Source of the DNA: Sporosarcina psychrophila
GTDB taxonomy: Bacteria > Bacillota > Bacilli > Bacillales_A > Planococcaceae
Direction of reading: 5' to 3'
DNA: 64,000 bases
NCBI RefSeq assembly: GCF_001590685.1
Contig: NZ_CP014616.1
Span: forward strand, 22,501-86,500
The position numbers and the translations under genes were made by a program. Below, one piece after another: positions 21,836-30,925 of this stretch (position 1 is the first letter of the stretch; the number at the start of each line of letters is the position of its first letter). Under the pieces are notes generated by a model. It had not been told where the DNA came from. It saw nothing but the letters and a program-made list of their open reading frames with translations, and searched no databases.

Positions 21836-22936
21836 ATGGCATTAACAGCTGGAATCGTCGGTCTACCAAACGTAGGTAAATCTACACTATTCAATGCGAT
21901 TACAAAAGCGGGGGCAGAGGCGGCAAACTATCCGTTCTGTACAATTGATCCGAACGTTGGAATCGTTGAAGTACCTGATGAAAGACTAGATAAACTTACA
22001 GAATTAGTAACACCGAAAAAAACAGTACCGACTGCATTTGAGTTTACAGACATCGCAGGAATTGTTGAAGGAGCAAGCAAAGGTGAAGGGCTAGGGAATA
22101 AATTCCTTATGCACATCCGTGAAGTGGATGCAATCTGTCAGGTTGTCCGTTGCTTCGTAGACGAAAATATAACACATGTAGCTGGTAAAGTTGATCCAAT
22201 CGATGATATCGAAATCATCAATCTTGAATTGATTCTTGCAGATATGGAAGCCGTTGAAAAACGATTGGCACGTGTTACCAAAATGGTGAAACAGAAAGAT
22301 AAAGTGGCAATGGCAGAAGAGCCAATCTTGATTAGATTAAGAGAAGCATTTGAAAATGAAAAACCTGCTCGTTCTGTTGAGTTTACTGACGAGGAACTTA
22401 TCCTTGCAAAAGGGATGAACCTTTTGACGATTAAACCGATGCTCTATGTAGCAAACGTTGCGGAAGATGAAGTTGCAGATGCAGACAATAATGAGAATGT
22501 TAAAGCTGTCCGCGCATTTGCGGAAAAAGATAGTGCACAAGTAATTGTTGTTTGTGCAAAAATCGAAGAAGAAATGGCTGAACTTGAAGATGATGAAAAA
22601 GCGATGTTCCTTGAAGAGTTGGGCATCAAGGAATCGGGCCTCGATCAACTTATCAAAGCATCTTATAAGCTTCTTGGCTTTGCAACATACTTCACAGCGG
22701 GCGTACAAGAAGTTCGTGCGTGGACATTCCGTAAAGGGATGAAAGCACCGCAATGTGCTGGAATCATTCACACTGACTTCGAACGCGGCTTCATCCGTGC
22801 TGAAACAGTAGCATATGATGACCTAGTTGCAACAGGTTCAATGGCTGCTGCAAAAGAGGCAGGAAAAGTTCGTCTTGAAGGAAAAGAATACATTGTTAAA
22901 GACGGCGACGTTATGCTGTTCCGTTTTAACGTTTAA
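21836..22936 (+). CDS. ychF: Obg-family ATPase YchF (EngD/OLA1)
   Basis: P-loop NTPase of the Obg/YchF group that prefers ATP, binds ribosomes and is linked to stress control. The 366-aa protein has GLPNVGKSTLFNAIT, the switch and G3 region FTDIAGIVEGASKGEGLG, a coiled-coil insert and a C-terminal TGS-like domain ending VKDGDVMLFRFNV. The start is set at ATG 21836 to match the family N-terminus MALTAGIVGLPNVGKS; a GTG three codons earlier (21827) is possible. Confidence 0.95.
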   Translation: MALTAGIVGLPNVGKSTLFNAITKAGAEAANYPFCTIDPNVGIVEVPDERLDKLTELVTPKKTVPTAFEFTDIAGIVEGASKGEGLGNKFLMHIREVDAICQVVRCFVDENITHVAGKVDPIDDIEIINLELILADMEAVEKRLARVTKMVKQKDKVAMAEEPILIRLREAFENEKPARSVEFTDEELILAKGMNLLTIKPMLYVANVAEDEVADADNNENVKAVRAFAEKDSAQVIVVCAKIEEEMAELEDDEKAMFLEELGIKESGLDQLIKASYKLLGFATYFTAGVQEVRAWTFRKGMKAPQCAGIIHTDFERGFIRAETVAYDDLVATGSMAAAKEAGKVRLEGKEYIVKDGDVMLFRFNV

Positions 22937-22973
22937 GTACCAATAAATACTACTTTGGAATGTTACATTCCAG

Positions 22974-23641
22974 TACGTCTGTTGCTTAGCCAAAAGTAAC
23001 CAGAAAATAACTTGATCACACTGGGTGCTACGTGCAACGTTGTACTTGGATTGCTTTGTTTTGAACGACTACTCTATCATTATCGAGATGTCTGAATGTG
23101 TAGGGATGCGACTTGGTCGCATCCCTACACATTTTTTTTCGGTAATCGTATGGTGGTCCTTCTTCCGCCGCGCTCCAAATTTATAAGTATTCGTAGTTCT
23201 GAAGCTTTTTGGGACGAAAGAATAGCTGGCTTCTTACCAGGAGAAAAGCCGCCAAAGATGCAATTTTGACGGCTGATGCTTTCTATATAGTTTTTTCTTG
23301 TTTTTATTAAAGAAGTATCACTCTCAAGTATGCATCACATAATTAGATGTATACTTTTTGTTGAAAGTAAGCAAGAAGCATATTATACAACGTGCAAGAG
23401 TGCCCGAAATTACATCTTCGGGCACTTACACTCACCATAGAATGACATCTACTCTTTTCTTCCAAAACAACTGCATTTTACACTAGGACATTGTAGGTAC
23501 GCGACAGGCAACTAGCCACACTAGGACACCTCAGTAAATCTGACATGAATAGTTCCCCGAAAGCGAGCCAAAAATAGTCCAGTGAAAATAGAGGATATCA
23601 CCAGTATTTTATGTAAAAAAAGTGGCTAATCGACAGACCTA
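22974..23641 (-). mobile_element. Family B MITE-like element, long form, with 9-bp target duplication
   Basis: Complete 668-bp non-coding element. Its ends TACGTCTGTTGCTTAGCCA and TGGCTAATCGACAGACCTA are inverted repeats (16 of 19 bp pair). It is flanked by the exact 9-bp direct repeat ACATTCCAG (22965-22973 and 23642-23650). It carries a 16-bp perfect hairpin with T run (23097-23139) and a GTGCCCGAA..TTCGGGCAC hairpin (about 23399-23426). No transposase ORF. Orientation is opposite to the copies at 48008 and 59732. It fills nearly all the gap between ychF and the DUF3267 gene. Confidence 0.85.
23097..23139 (+). terminator. Terminator-like hairpin inside the family B element
   Basis: 16-bp perfect stem (23097-23112 with 23116-23131), 3-nt loop and eight T. 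It lies downstream of ychF, which shows no closer terminator, so the element may terminate ychF transcription. Confidence 0.75.
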
Positions 23642-23660
23642 ACATTCCAGAGTGGCATTT

Positions 23661-24242
23661 TTATTTTTCAATATAGTTCTCCAACTCAATCCTTTTGTCA
23701 GGCGAATAGACATAAAGTTTCGGTAATTCAGGATCATCTTTCACAACCCAATCGTCGGGCAGTTCTTTCAACTCCTTATACATAGCGAAGTCGCCAGCTG
23801 CCCCGCCTATCAATAAAGCAGACAAGCTGACTAGCAAACCACTTCCAATATAAAGACCGATAACGGCTGGAAGAATACCTGTCGTCCAAAAAGGGAGCAG
23901 TAGCGCTTTTCGTATAGCACGGTTTGTCATAAGTTGATCGGTTGTCGCATACGCGATGCCCATTTTTAGATTAACTCCAACAATCATCTTTTTCCATGGG
24001 ACATCACCAAATACACGGAAGCCAAGCAGGTGAAATAGTTCATGCAGAATGATCAGCAGGATATAGCCTATAATGAAAAAAACAATTGTCCATAAGCTGA
24101 GTGAAAACGAAAAATCTCTTTCAATAACAATTTTAAGAAACCATAATAAAAGGAAAGCACTTGCGGTTAAAACTAGGCTGCTCTTAGCCACTTTTGGTAA
24201 ATCAATCTCAATTATTTTGTCGGGTACAGGAAATTCATTCAA
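23661..24242 (-). CDS. DUF3267 zinc-metallopeptidase-like membrane protein
   Basis: The 193-aa protein has four or five membrane segments and an HExxH motif (HELFH, residues 67-71) at the end of the second segment. It fits the DUF3267 family, which resembles intramembrane site-2-type proteases. A separate acidic partner for zinc is not obvious, so catalysis is inferred only. It is alone on minus between two plus-strand blocks; no substrate is suggested by the context. Confidence 0.78.
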   Translation of the reverse strand: MNEFPVPDKIIEIDLPKVAKSSLVLTASAFLLLWFLKIVIERDFSFSLSLWTIVFFIIGYILLIILHELFHLLGFRVFGDVPWKKMIVGVNLKMGIAYATTDQLMTNRAIRKALLLPFWTTGILPAVIGLYIGSGLLVSLSALLIGGAAGDFAMYKELKELPDDWVVKDDPELPKLYVYSPDKRIELENYIEK

Positions 24243-24280
24243 TGAAAATCACCTCTATTCAAAAGTATACAAGAAAATAG

Positions 24281-24309
24281 TTGAAAGATGAATGGAACTG
24301 TGCTAATAT
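24281..24309 (+). promoter_or_regulatory. Promoter of rpsF-ssb-rpsR
   Basis: TTGAAA (24281-24286), a 17-bp spacer and TAATAT (24304-24309), about 80 bp upstream of rpsF. It leaves room for the structured leader. Confidence 0.7.
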
Positions 24310-24337
24310 GTACTGATGTGAGTAATATAATTACTTA

Positions 24338-24380
24338 CTCCTTGCCCGCTGAAATCAGCAGGGCCCAAGTCCATAAGGAG
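24338..24380 (+). promoter_or_regulatory. Structured rpsF leader, probable S6:S18 autoregulatory element
   Basis: An outer stem CTCCTT (24338-24343) pairs with AAGGAG (24375-24380), the rpsF Shine-Dalgarno sequence. Inside it, GCCC/GGGC and GCTGA/TCAGC form a hairpin with a bulged A (24344-24364). Ribosomal proteins S6 and S18 are known to bind such leaders in rpsF operons and repress translation. Assignment here rests on position and on sequestration of the ribosome-binding site. Confidence 0.6.
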
Positions 24381-24390
24381 GTGACTACAG

Positions 24391-24678
24391 ATGAGAAAGT
24401 ACGAAATTATGTACATTATCCGCCCAACAGTAGAAGATGAAGCGAAAAAAGCGTTGATTGAACGTTTTGACGAAGTTCTTCTTTCTAACGGTGCAGAAAA
24501 CATCGAGTCGAAAGAGTGGGGCAAGCGCCGTCTTGCTTACGAAATCGACGATCTACGTGAAGGTTTCTATCAACTAATTAAGTTGAATGCCGAAACTAAA
24601 GCAATCGATGAATTTACACGTCTTGCGAACATCAACGAAGATATTCTTCGTCATATGACTGTCCGCATTGAAGATTAA
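24391..24678 (+). CDS. rpsF: 30S ribosomal protein S6 (bS6)
   Basis: The 95-aa protein begins [20 protein letters not shown] and shows the S6 core [18 protein letters not shown]. It pairs with S18 in the 30S platform. AAGGAGGTG is 8 nt before the ATG. It is the first gene of the rpsF-ssb-rpsR operon. Confidence 0.98.
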   Translation: MRKYEIMYIIRPTVEDEAKKALIERFDEVLLSNGAENIESKEWGKRRLAYEIDDLREGFYQLIKLNAETKAIDEFTRLANINEDILRHMTVRIED

Positions 24679-24737
24679 TCCATATATGAATAATGAACAG
24701 GTGAAACTTACAAAATGATGAGGGAGGTTGAATTCTA

Positions 24738-25283
24738 ATGATTAACCGAGTTGTTTTAGTAGGGCGATTGACAAAAGATCCTGAACTCAAGTATACACAA
24801 ACCGGTATCGCTGTTACACGTTTTACGTTAGCAGTAAACCGAGCTTTTCAAAGCGCTTCAGGCGAACGAGAAGCTGATTTCATCAGTTGTGTTGCTTGGA
24901 GAAAACAGGCTGAAAACGTTGCAAACTTCTTGAAAAAGGGAAGTCTTGTCGGAGTAGATGGCCGTATTCAGACGGGCAGCTTTGAAGGACAAGATGGAAA
25001 GCGTGTTTATACTACAGAAGTTGTAGCAGACAGCACACAATTTCTCGAACCGCGCAATGCATCTGGCGAAAATAGATCGGGAGCTGGCGGTGGGGCACCT
25101 TACCAAGGTTCTCAACAAAGCGAACAACCGAGCTATCAGAATCAGCAGTCAAACCAACAATACAAACAATCTAACCAGCAATCTCAACAGCCTAATCAGC
25201 AAAATTACACACGTACTGACGATGATCCATTCTCGACAGGCGGAGGCCCGATAGAAGTATCGGACGACGACCTGCCGTTCTAA
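24738..25283 (+). CDS. ssb: Single-stranded DNA-binding protein
   Basis: The 181-aa protein has an N-terminal OB fold ([20 protein letters not shown]), a long Gln/Asn/Ser-rich flexible linker (about residues 115-160) and the acidic C-terminal tip DDDLPF that recruits repair and replication partners. GGGAGG precedes the ATG. It lies between rpsF and rpsR as in other Bacillales. Confidence 0.98.
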   Translation: MINRVVLVGRLTKDPELKYTQTGIAVTRFTLAVNRAFQSASGEREADFISCVAWRKQAENVANFLKKGSLVGVDGRIQTGSFEGQDGKRVYTTEVVADSTQFLEPRNASGENRSGAGGGAPYQGSQQSEQPSYQNQQSNQQYKQSNQQSQQPNQQNYTRTDDDPFSTGGGPIEVSDDDLPF

Positions 25284-25326
25284 GAATCTACCCGTCATTA
25301 TGAATTAAGTAAGGAGGGGAAAAACT

Positions 25327-25563
25327 ATGGCACCACGTCGTGGAGGAAAGAGACGCCGTAAAGTTTGTTATTTCACATCAAACAACATTACTAAAATCGA
25401 TTATAAAGATACAGATATGCTTAAGAAATTTATTTCTGAGCGTGGAAAAATCTTGCCTCGCCGGGTAACTGGTACAAGCGCGAAGTATCAGCGTAAACTG
25501 ACACTTGCAATCAAACGCTCACGTATCATGGCACTTCTTCCATTCAGTTCGGAAGAAAGATAA
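25327..25563 (+). CDS. rpsR: 30S ribosomal protein S18 (bS18)
   Basis: The 78-aa protein with the family core [20 protein letters not shown] and RITGT-like [20 protein letters not shown] is 6-8 nt upstream. Last gene of the operon, with a terminator 13 bp after the stop. Confidence 0.98.
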   Translation: MAPRRGGKRRRKVCYFTSNNITKIDYKDTDMLKKFISERGKILPRRVTGTSAKYQRKLTLAIKRSRIMALLPFSSEER

Positions 25564-25575
25564 TTTTATTTAGAT

Positions 25576-25624
25576 AGACCGCCTCGTCAGACCGACACAA
25601 CCGGTATGGGGGCGGTCTTTTTAT
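25576..25624 (+). terminator. Terminator after rpsR
   Basis: AGACCGCC (25576-25583) pairs with GGCGGTCT (25611-25618), followed by a T run; a weaker inner ACCGG-type stem may extend it. Confidence 0.85.
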
Positions 25625-25766
25625 TCGGGTAAAAGAAGTACATATGTTCTTGGTTTGGTTTAAAAACAATAATCATGATACAATTGAAGCAACTATCCAT
25701 AGTAATTGGAAGTTAGAAGTATGGATAGAATTAGTCGTCCAGCGAAAGACCGGAGGAATCTATATT

Positions 25767-26705
25767 ATGCAAGACAATGCAAGGAAAATTACGTACGGAG
25801 CAATGATGATTGCGCTATTTGCAATCTTGCTTGCGGTATCGTTATATACGCCATTTCTCGGAAATGTCACTATGTTCTTTATTGCGTTACCGATTATTTT
25901 GTACAGATTGAAATACGACAGGAACTCGTCCCTTCTTACATTGGCGGCCGGTATCGTGTTGTCATTATTAATCGGAGGTATTCTACTCGTTCCAATCGCT
26001 TTCGTCCATGGAATTCTTGGATTCATTATCGGAGAAACCATTGTGAGGGGCAAATCAAAGTTATATATCTTCATGGCTTCTGGACTCACTCTACTTATCA
26101 CAGGAATGGGCGTTTATGTTGGGGCTGTCCTTTTCTTCGGATTCAATATGATTGATGCATTAATGACGGTTATGGAGGATACTAAAGAGCAGATGAAGTC
26201 GTTCATGGCTAACTATGGCGGCGTACCGGATGGCTATGATGAAGTCGTTACATCAACGTTTCAGATGTACGAGTACACAATTCCATCTATCTTCATCATA
26301 AGTATTTTCATGTTAGCTTTCATTCTTCTCACGCTAAACCTTGGAGTTGCCAAGCGACTGGGATTTGAAGTACCCAAATTTCCACCATTCCGTGAAATGA
26401 AACTACCAATGATTGCGGTGATTTTGTACGGAGCAATTCTTCTTATTACGCTCTTTGCAGGTGTGAAGCCGGGCACTAATCTATATCTGATTACCGTCAA
26501 CGCAACTACTGTTTTGAGATTCTTGTTTCTACTGCAAGGTGTTTCACTTATCCATTACTATGTAAATGAAATGAAGTTACCGAAAGTAGCGACAGTTGTG
26601 GCCACGATTTTTGCACTAATGCTGGCTCCGATAACGACGATGCTCGGGATACTTGATACGGGAGTGAATCTACGTGCCTGGCTTAGAAAAGACAAGTCAA
26701 AATAA
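25767..26705 (+). CDS. yybS: DUF2232 membrane protein YybS
   Basis: The 312-aa polytopic membrane protein (about eight hydrophobic segments) matches YybS of B. subtilis, in the same place before gdpP. GGAGG lies 10 nt before ATG 25767, and the product begins MQDNARKITYGAMMIALFA; the upstream reading to 25644 is unlikely. Function is not established; the energy-coupling-factor S-component-like look of the family is inference. Confidence 0.85.
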   Translation: MQDNARKITYGAMMIALFAILLAVSLYTPFLGNVTMFFIALPIILYRLKYDRNSSLLTLAAGIVLSLLIGGILLVPIAFVHGILGFIIGETIVRGKSKLYIFMASGLTLLITGMGVYVGAVLFFGFNMIDALMTVMEDTKEQMKSFMANYGGVPDGYDEVVTSTFQMYEYTIPSIFIISIFMLAFILLTLNLGVAKRLGFEVPKFPPFREMKLPMIAVILYGAILLITLFAGVKPGTNLYLITVNATTVLRFLFLLQGVSLIHYYVNEMKLPKVATVVATIFALMLAPITTMLGILDTGVNLRAWLRKDKSK

Positions 26706-26717
26706 GGGGATGGGACA

Positions 26718-28694
26718 ATGACGTCATTTTTTAGAAAAAGAGCAATACGCTATCCGTTGACGGTATTGTCGATTCTGGGCGTGATGGCGGCAGTGCTCCT
26801 GCTCTTATTCCAGTTTTGGCCTGGACTTCTTTTCTCCGTCTTATTTATAGTTACAATGGGATTTACATGGAAAATGGAAGAACAGACTTATATCGAAACA
26901 GAGAAACATATCGAAACATTATCGTACAGGATGAAGAAAGTCGGAGAAGAAGCACTTCTTGAATTGCCGATTGGAATTATCCTTATTAATGAAAAAAATA
27001 TTGTTGAGTGGGCTAACCCGTACGCAGCAAAAGTATTTGCACATCAGGAAACCCTTATCGGAGATGACTTGTTCGATCTATCTGGACAGTTTCATGCGAT
27101 CTTAAAAAATGAAAAGATAGAAAATAATGTTTTGACGATTGGAGAACAATCGTATAAGGTTTTTTATAAAGCAGAAGAAAAACTTATTTATTTATTTGAT
27201 ATTACGGAGCAACTAGTGATGGAGACTCTTTATTATGCAGACCGTACAGTTCTCGGTATTATTCTTGTCGATAATTATGATGAAGTATCACAGGCAATGG
27301 ACGATCAGACAAGAAGTCAGCTTAATTCATTGGTAACCTCACTTGTAAATAGCTGGGGAACAACGAATGGGATATTTGTAAAACGAATTGCGACTGATCG
27401 TTTCTTGGCTGTCTTTAACGAGGCAACATTGGCCGATTTGGAAAAAACAAAGTTCTCGATTTTAGATGACATTCGTGAAACAACTGCTAAGCAGAGTACG
27501 GCACTGACACTAAGTATAGGTGTGGGTGTGGGATCTACTTCATTAATCGAATTGGGCGAACTGGCACAGTCTAGTTTAGATCTTGTACTGGGACGCGGCG
27601 GTGACCAAGTGGCCATCAAACGTTCTGACGGGAAGTTGAAATTTTATGGCGGTAAAACAAATCCCGTTGAAAAAAGGACTCGGGTTCGTGCAAGAGTCAT
27701 CTCACATGCTTTGCGAGATCTTATTCAAGGCAGTGATAAAGTATTTATCATGGGTCACAAAATGCCTGACATGGACGCAATCGGTGCAGCAATTGGTGTT
27801 CGGAAAATGGCCCGCAAGAATAATATTGAGGGATATGTAGTCGTCAATTTCAATGAACTTGATGGAAGCGTAACACGGCTTATGGACGAAATTAGGCGTG
27901 ATACGGATCTGTTCAATCAATTCATCACGCCCGATGAGGCGCTTTCGATGATTACAGAGAAATCATTGATCATTGTTGTTGATACGCATAAACCGAGTAT
28001 GGTCATTGATGAACGAGTTATCGATAAAGCAGAGAAGGTTGTCGTCATTGATCACCATCGACGTGGAGAAGAGTTTATCAAGAACACGATGCTTGTCTAC
28101 ATGGAACCATATGCGTCATCCACTGCGGAGCTCGTAACCGAATTAATTGAATACCAGCCTAAACAAGAAAAACTTACGATGCTTGAATCGACAGCCCTTC
28201 TAGCGGGTATTATCGTCGATACGAAAAGCTTCACACTCCGCACAGGGGCAAGGACGTTCGAAGCAGCATCGTATCTGCGAACCAATGGAGCAGATACAAT
28301 ACTCGTTCAGCGCCTGTTAAAAGAGGATATCGCTACTTATGTCCTGAGGTCTAAACTGATTGAAACTGTTGAATTGTCCGACGCGGGGATTGCCATTGCA
28401 AAAGGAGAGAACCAAGTCGTTTATGGTTCTGTTTTGATAGCTCAAACGGCTGATATTCTTCTTACAATGCAAGGCGTCGCAGCTTCATTCGTCATTGCAT
28501 CCCGTGCAGATGGTAAAATAGGAATAAGCGCTCGTTCTCTCGGTGAATTGAATGTTCAACTCATCATGGAAGAACTTGGAGGCGGCGGCCATTTGACGAA
28601 CGCAGCATGCCAGCTCGATGTTGAGTCTGTGGAAGCAGCAAAAGAAATGTTAACGGCTGTACTGAATACAAAGATGGAAAGGGGAAATTCATAA
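26718..28694 (+). CDS. gdpP: Cyclic-di-AMP phosphodiesterase GdpP
   Basis: Membrane-bound enzyme that hydrolyses c-di-AMP. The 658-aa protein has two N-terminal membrane helices, a PAS-like sensor, a degenerate GGDEF domain ([20 protein letters not shown]) and a C-terminal DHH/DHHA1 phosphodiesterase with [23 protein letters not shown] and [11 protein letters not shown]. All metal-binding motifs look intact. It overlaps rplI by one base. The yybS-gdpP-rplI-dnaB order matches B. subtilis. Confidence 0.95.
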   Translation: MTSFFRKRAIRYPLTVLSILGVMAAVLLLLFQFWPGLLFSVLFIVTMGFTWKMEEQTYIETEKHIETLSYRMKKVGEEALLELPIGIILINEKNIVEWANPYAAKVFAHQETLIGDDLFDLSGQFHAILKNEKIENNVLTIGEQSYKVFYKAEEKLIYLFDITEQLVMETLYYADRTVLGIILVDNYDEVSQAMDDQTRSQLNSLVTSLVNSWGTTNGIFVKRIATDRFLAVFNEATLADLEKTKFSILDDIRETTAKQSTALTLSIGVGVGSTSLIELGELAQSSLDLVLGRGGDQVAIKRSDGKLKFYGGKTNPVEKRTRVRARVISHALRDLIQGSDKVFIMGHKMPDMDAIGAAIGVRKMARKNNIEGYVVVNFNELDGSVTRLMDEIRRDTDLFNQFITPDEALSMITEKSLIIVVDTHKPSMVIDERVIDKAEKVVVIDHHRRGEEFIKNTMLVYMEPYASSTAELVTELIEYQPKQEKLTMLESTALLAGIIVDTKSFTLRTGARTFEAASYLRTNGADTILVQRLLKEDIATYVLRSKLIETVELSDAGIAIAKGENQVVYGSVLIAQTADILLTMQGVAASFVIASRADGKIGISARSLGELNVQLIMEELGGGGHLTNAACQLDVESVEAAKEMLTAVLNTKMERGNS

Positions 28695-29143
28695 TGAAAG
28701 TAATCTTATTGAAAGACGTAAAAAGTATTGGAGCAAAAGGTGATGTGAAAGAGGTATCTGTGGGGTACGCACAAAACTTCCTACTGAAAAATAAATTGGC
28801 GGTTGAAGCAACGCCAGGGAATATTAGCAGACTTGAAGGTCAAAAAAATCGGGTCGCTAAAGATGCAGCAGAAGAATTATCAGAAGCAAAAGAGCTAAAA
28901 GAGCAAATTGATAAAATTACGGTAGAAATGAAAGCTAAATCTGGTGAAGGTGGAAGGCTATTTGGTTCAATTACAACAAAACAAATTGCTGAAGCATTAA
29001 ATAAAACTGAAGGTATAAAAGTGGACCGTCGTAAAATGGAATTACCGGATGCAATCCGTGCACTTGGCTTCACGAATGTTCCAATCAGAATTCATCCAGA
29101 CGTGACGGCAACACTTAAAGTACATGTAGTGGAAGAAGGATAA
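28694..29143 (+). CDS. rplI: 50S ribosomal protein L9 (bL9)
   Basis: The 149-aa two-domain protein begins [21 protein letters not shown] (signature V..GYA.NFLLK, here [14 protein letters not shown]) and has the long connecting helix typical of L9. The ribosome-binding site (AAAGGGG) lies inside the end of gdpP, and the two genes share one base. Confidence 0.97.
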   Translation: MKVILLKDVKSIGAKGDVKEVSVGYAQNFLLKNKLAVEATPGNISRLEGQKNRVAKDAAEELSEAKELKEQIDKITVEMKAKSGEGGRLFGSITTKQIAEALNKTEGIKVDRRKMELPDAIRALGFTNVPIRIHPDVTATLKVHVVEEG

Positions 29144-29158
29144 GGAGAGATTGGGTAG

Positions 29159-30514
29159 ATGAATCAGATGATTGATCGCGTCCCACCACATAATAATGAA
29201 GCGGAGCAGTCGGTTATCGGGGCAATTTTCCTTGAACCACAAGCGCTCATTACAGCGGCAGAACTTCTTATGCCAGAAGATTTCTATAGGATGGCGCATG
29301 AGAAAATCTTCCAAACGATGATTATTCTAAGTGACAAAGGTCAGGCAATTGACGTTGTCACGGTCACGGAAGAACTATCTGCTAAAAAAGAACTGGAAGA
29401 TGTCGGCGGTATTTCGTATTTGATGGAGATTGCCAACTCTGTTCCAACAGCAGCTAACATTGTGCATTATGCCCGTATCGTTGAAGAGAAAGCACTTTTA
29501 CGGCGGCTTATCCGTGTGGCTACTTCAATCGTTGAAGACGGTTACGCGCGGGAGGACGAAGTAGAGGCACTCTTAGCTGAAGCGGAAAAGAAAATGATGG
29601 AAGTATCCAACCGGAAAAATGCTGGGGATTTTCGTCATATTAAAGACGTCCTCGTTGAAACGTATGACAGTATCGAACTTCTTCATACGCAAAAAGGTGA
29701 TGTTACAGGTATTCCAACAGGTTTCCGGGATTTAGATAAAATCACAGCCGGTTTTCAGCGCAATGACTTAATCATTGTTGCCGCGCGTCCGTCTGTTGGT
29801 AAGACCGCATTCGCATTGAACGTGGCGCAAAATGTTGCGACTAAAACCGATGAAAACGTCGCAATCTTTAGTTTGGAGATGGGTGCGGAGCAGCTCGTTA
29901 TGCGGATGCTTTGTGCGGAAGGTAATATTGATGCACAAGTGCTTCGTACAGGTGCTCTTGAAGCGGAAGACTGGCGTAAACTTACGATGGCAATGGGTAG
30001 CCTTTCAAATGCCGGTATTTTCATCGATGATTCGCCGGGTATCCGTGTCAATGACATTCGTTCTAAATGCCGTCGCTTGCAACAGGAGCACGGCTTGGGC
30101 ATGATAATGATTGACTATATGCAACTGATTGCAGGAAGCGGCACTAAGCCCGGTGAAAACCGGCAGCAGGAAGTTTCAGAAATCTCCCGTTCGTTGAAAT
30201 CACTTGCGAGGGAATTGAAAGTACCGGTTATTGCACTGTCTCAGCTGTCACGTGGTGTTGAGCAACGCGTGGATAAGCGCCCGATGATGTCCGATCTCCG
30301 GGAATCAGGGAGTATTGAGCAAGATGCGGATATCGTTTCATTCCTCTACCGTGAGGACTATTATGATAAAGAAACAGAAAATCAGAATATGATTGAAATT
30401 ATCATAGCCAAACAACGGAATGGTCCAACAGGTACAGTAACCCTTGCTTTTGCAAAGGAATACAACAAATTTGTCAATATTGACTGGAGTCAGCACGAAT
30501 CTCCGGATTATTGA
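29159..30514 (+). CDS. dnaB: Replicative DNA helicase DnaB/DnaC
   Basis: Hexameric helicase of the replication fork (called DnaC in B. subtilis). The 451-aa protein has the primase-interacting N-terminal domain (PPHNNEAEQSVIGAIF) and a RecA-like motor with Walker A ARPSVGKTAFALN, Walker B MIMIDYMQL, ALSQLSRGVE and SDLRESGSIEQDAD. GGAGAG precedes the ATG. It is followed by a terminator; purA, usually next in Bacillus, is not present. Confidence 0.97.
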   Translation: MNQMIDRVPPHNNEAEQSVIGAIFLEPQALITAAELLMPEDFYRMAHEKIFQTMIILSDKGQAIDVVTVTEELSAKKELEDVGGISYLMEIANSVPTAANIVHYARIVEEKALLRRLIRVATSIVEDGYAREDEVEALLAEAEKKMMEVSNRKNAGDFRHIKDVLVETYDSIELLHTQKGDVTGIPTGFRDLDKITAGFQRNDLIIVAARPSVGKTAFALNVAQNVATKTDENVAIFSLEMGAEQLVMRMLCAEGNIDAQVLRTGALEAEDWRKLTMAMGSLSNAGIFIDDSPGIRVNDIRSKCRRLQQEHGLGMIMIDYMQLIAGSGTKPGENRQQEVSEISRSLKSLARELKVPVIALSQLSRGVEQRVDKRPMMSDLRESGSIEQDADIVSFLYREDYYDKETENQNMIEIIIAKQRNGPTGTVTLAFAKEYNKFVNIDWSQHESPDY

Positions 30515-30564
30515 TAAACACAAACATTATTTCGGGTCTTTGGAAATAACACCATCAAATAGAG

Positions 30565-30618
30565 AAAGACGTCTTGTGATACCGAGGTTTCCCGGTAGAC
30601 AAGACGTCTTTCTTTTTT
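30565..30618 (+). terminator. Terminator after dnaB
   Basis: 12-bp stem AAAGACGTCTTG / CAAGACGTCTTT (30565-30576, 30600-30611) enclosing a second small ACCG..CGGT stem, with a T-rich tail. Confidence 0.88.
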
Positions 30619-30925
30619 ATCGAAAAATACCTGAAAGTGACGTAGCAAAGTCGAAACAATGAAAAATAAATTGTCGAATAGAACGCTAAATGTATAAATA
30701 GCAAGGTAATAGTCGAGTAATGTGATAGAAAAGAAAGTTAAGAGAACCCTCTATCATTACAAAATTAATAGTTAATAAATGGATGCTATTCTACATTCTC
30801 ATTACAAAGTCCTATAATGCTACAAGAATGGTACCGGATATGTTAAATTAGAGAGGCGTGAAAATTTGCATACTGTAAATGATCTATATCAGTCTTCTGA
30901 TTGAAATATGGAGGGAGTTTCATAT
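30619..30925 (+). promoter_or_regulatory. Intergenic region with candidate promoter for the M23 gene
   Basis: No gene or repeat is seen here. TCTACA (30790-30795), a 17-bp spacer and a perfect TATAAT (30813-30818) form a plausible sigma-A promoter about 110 bp before the endopeptidase gene. A convincing WalR-type tandem TGTAAH box was not found. Confidence 0.5.

Noticed and set aside
30444..30662. 72-codon plus frame at the end of dnaB
   Set aside because: It overlaps dnaB in another frame and crosses the dnaB terminator.
30820..30850. T-box-like AATGGTACCGG before the M23 gene
   Set aside because: Lacks the AGGGTGGNACCGCG core, the specifier stem and a terminator; the downstream gene is not a T-box target.
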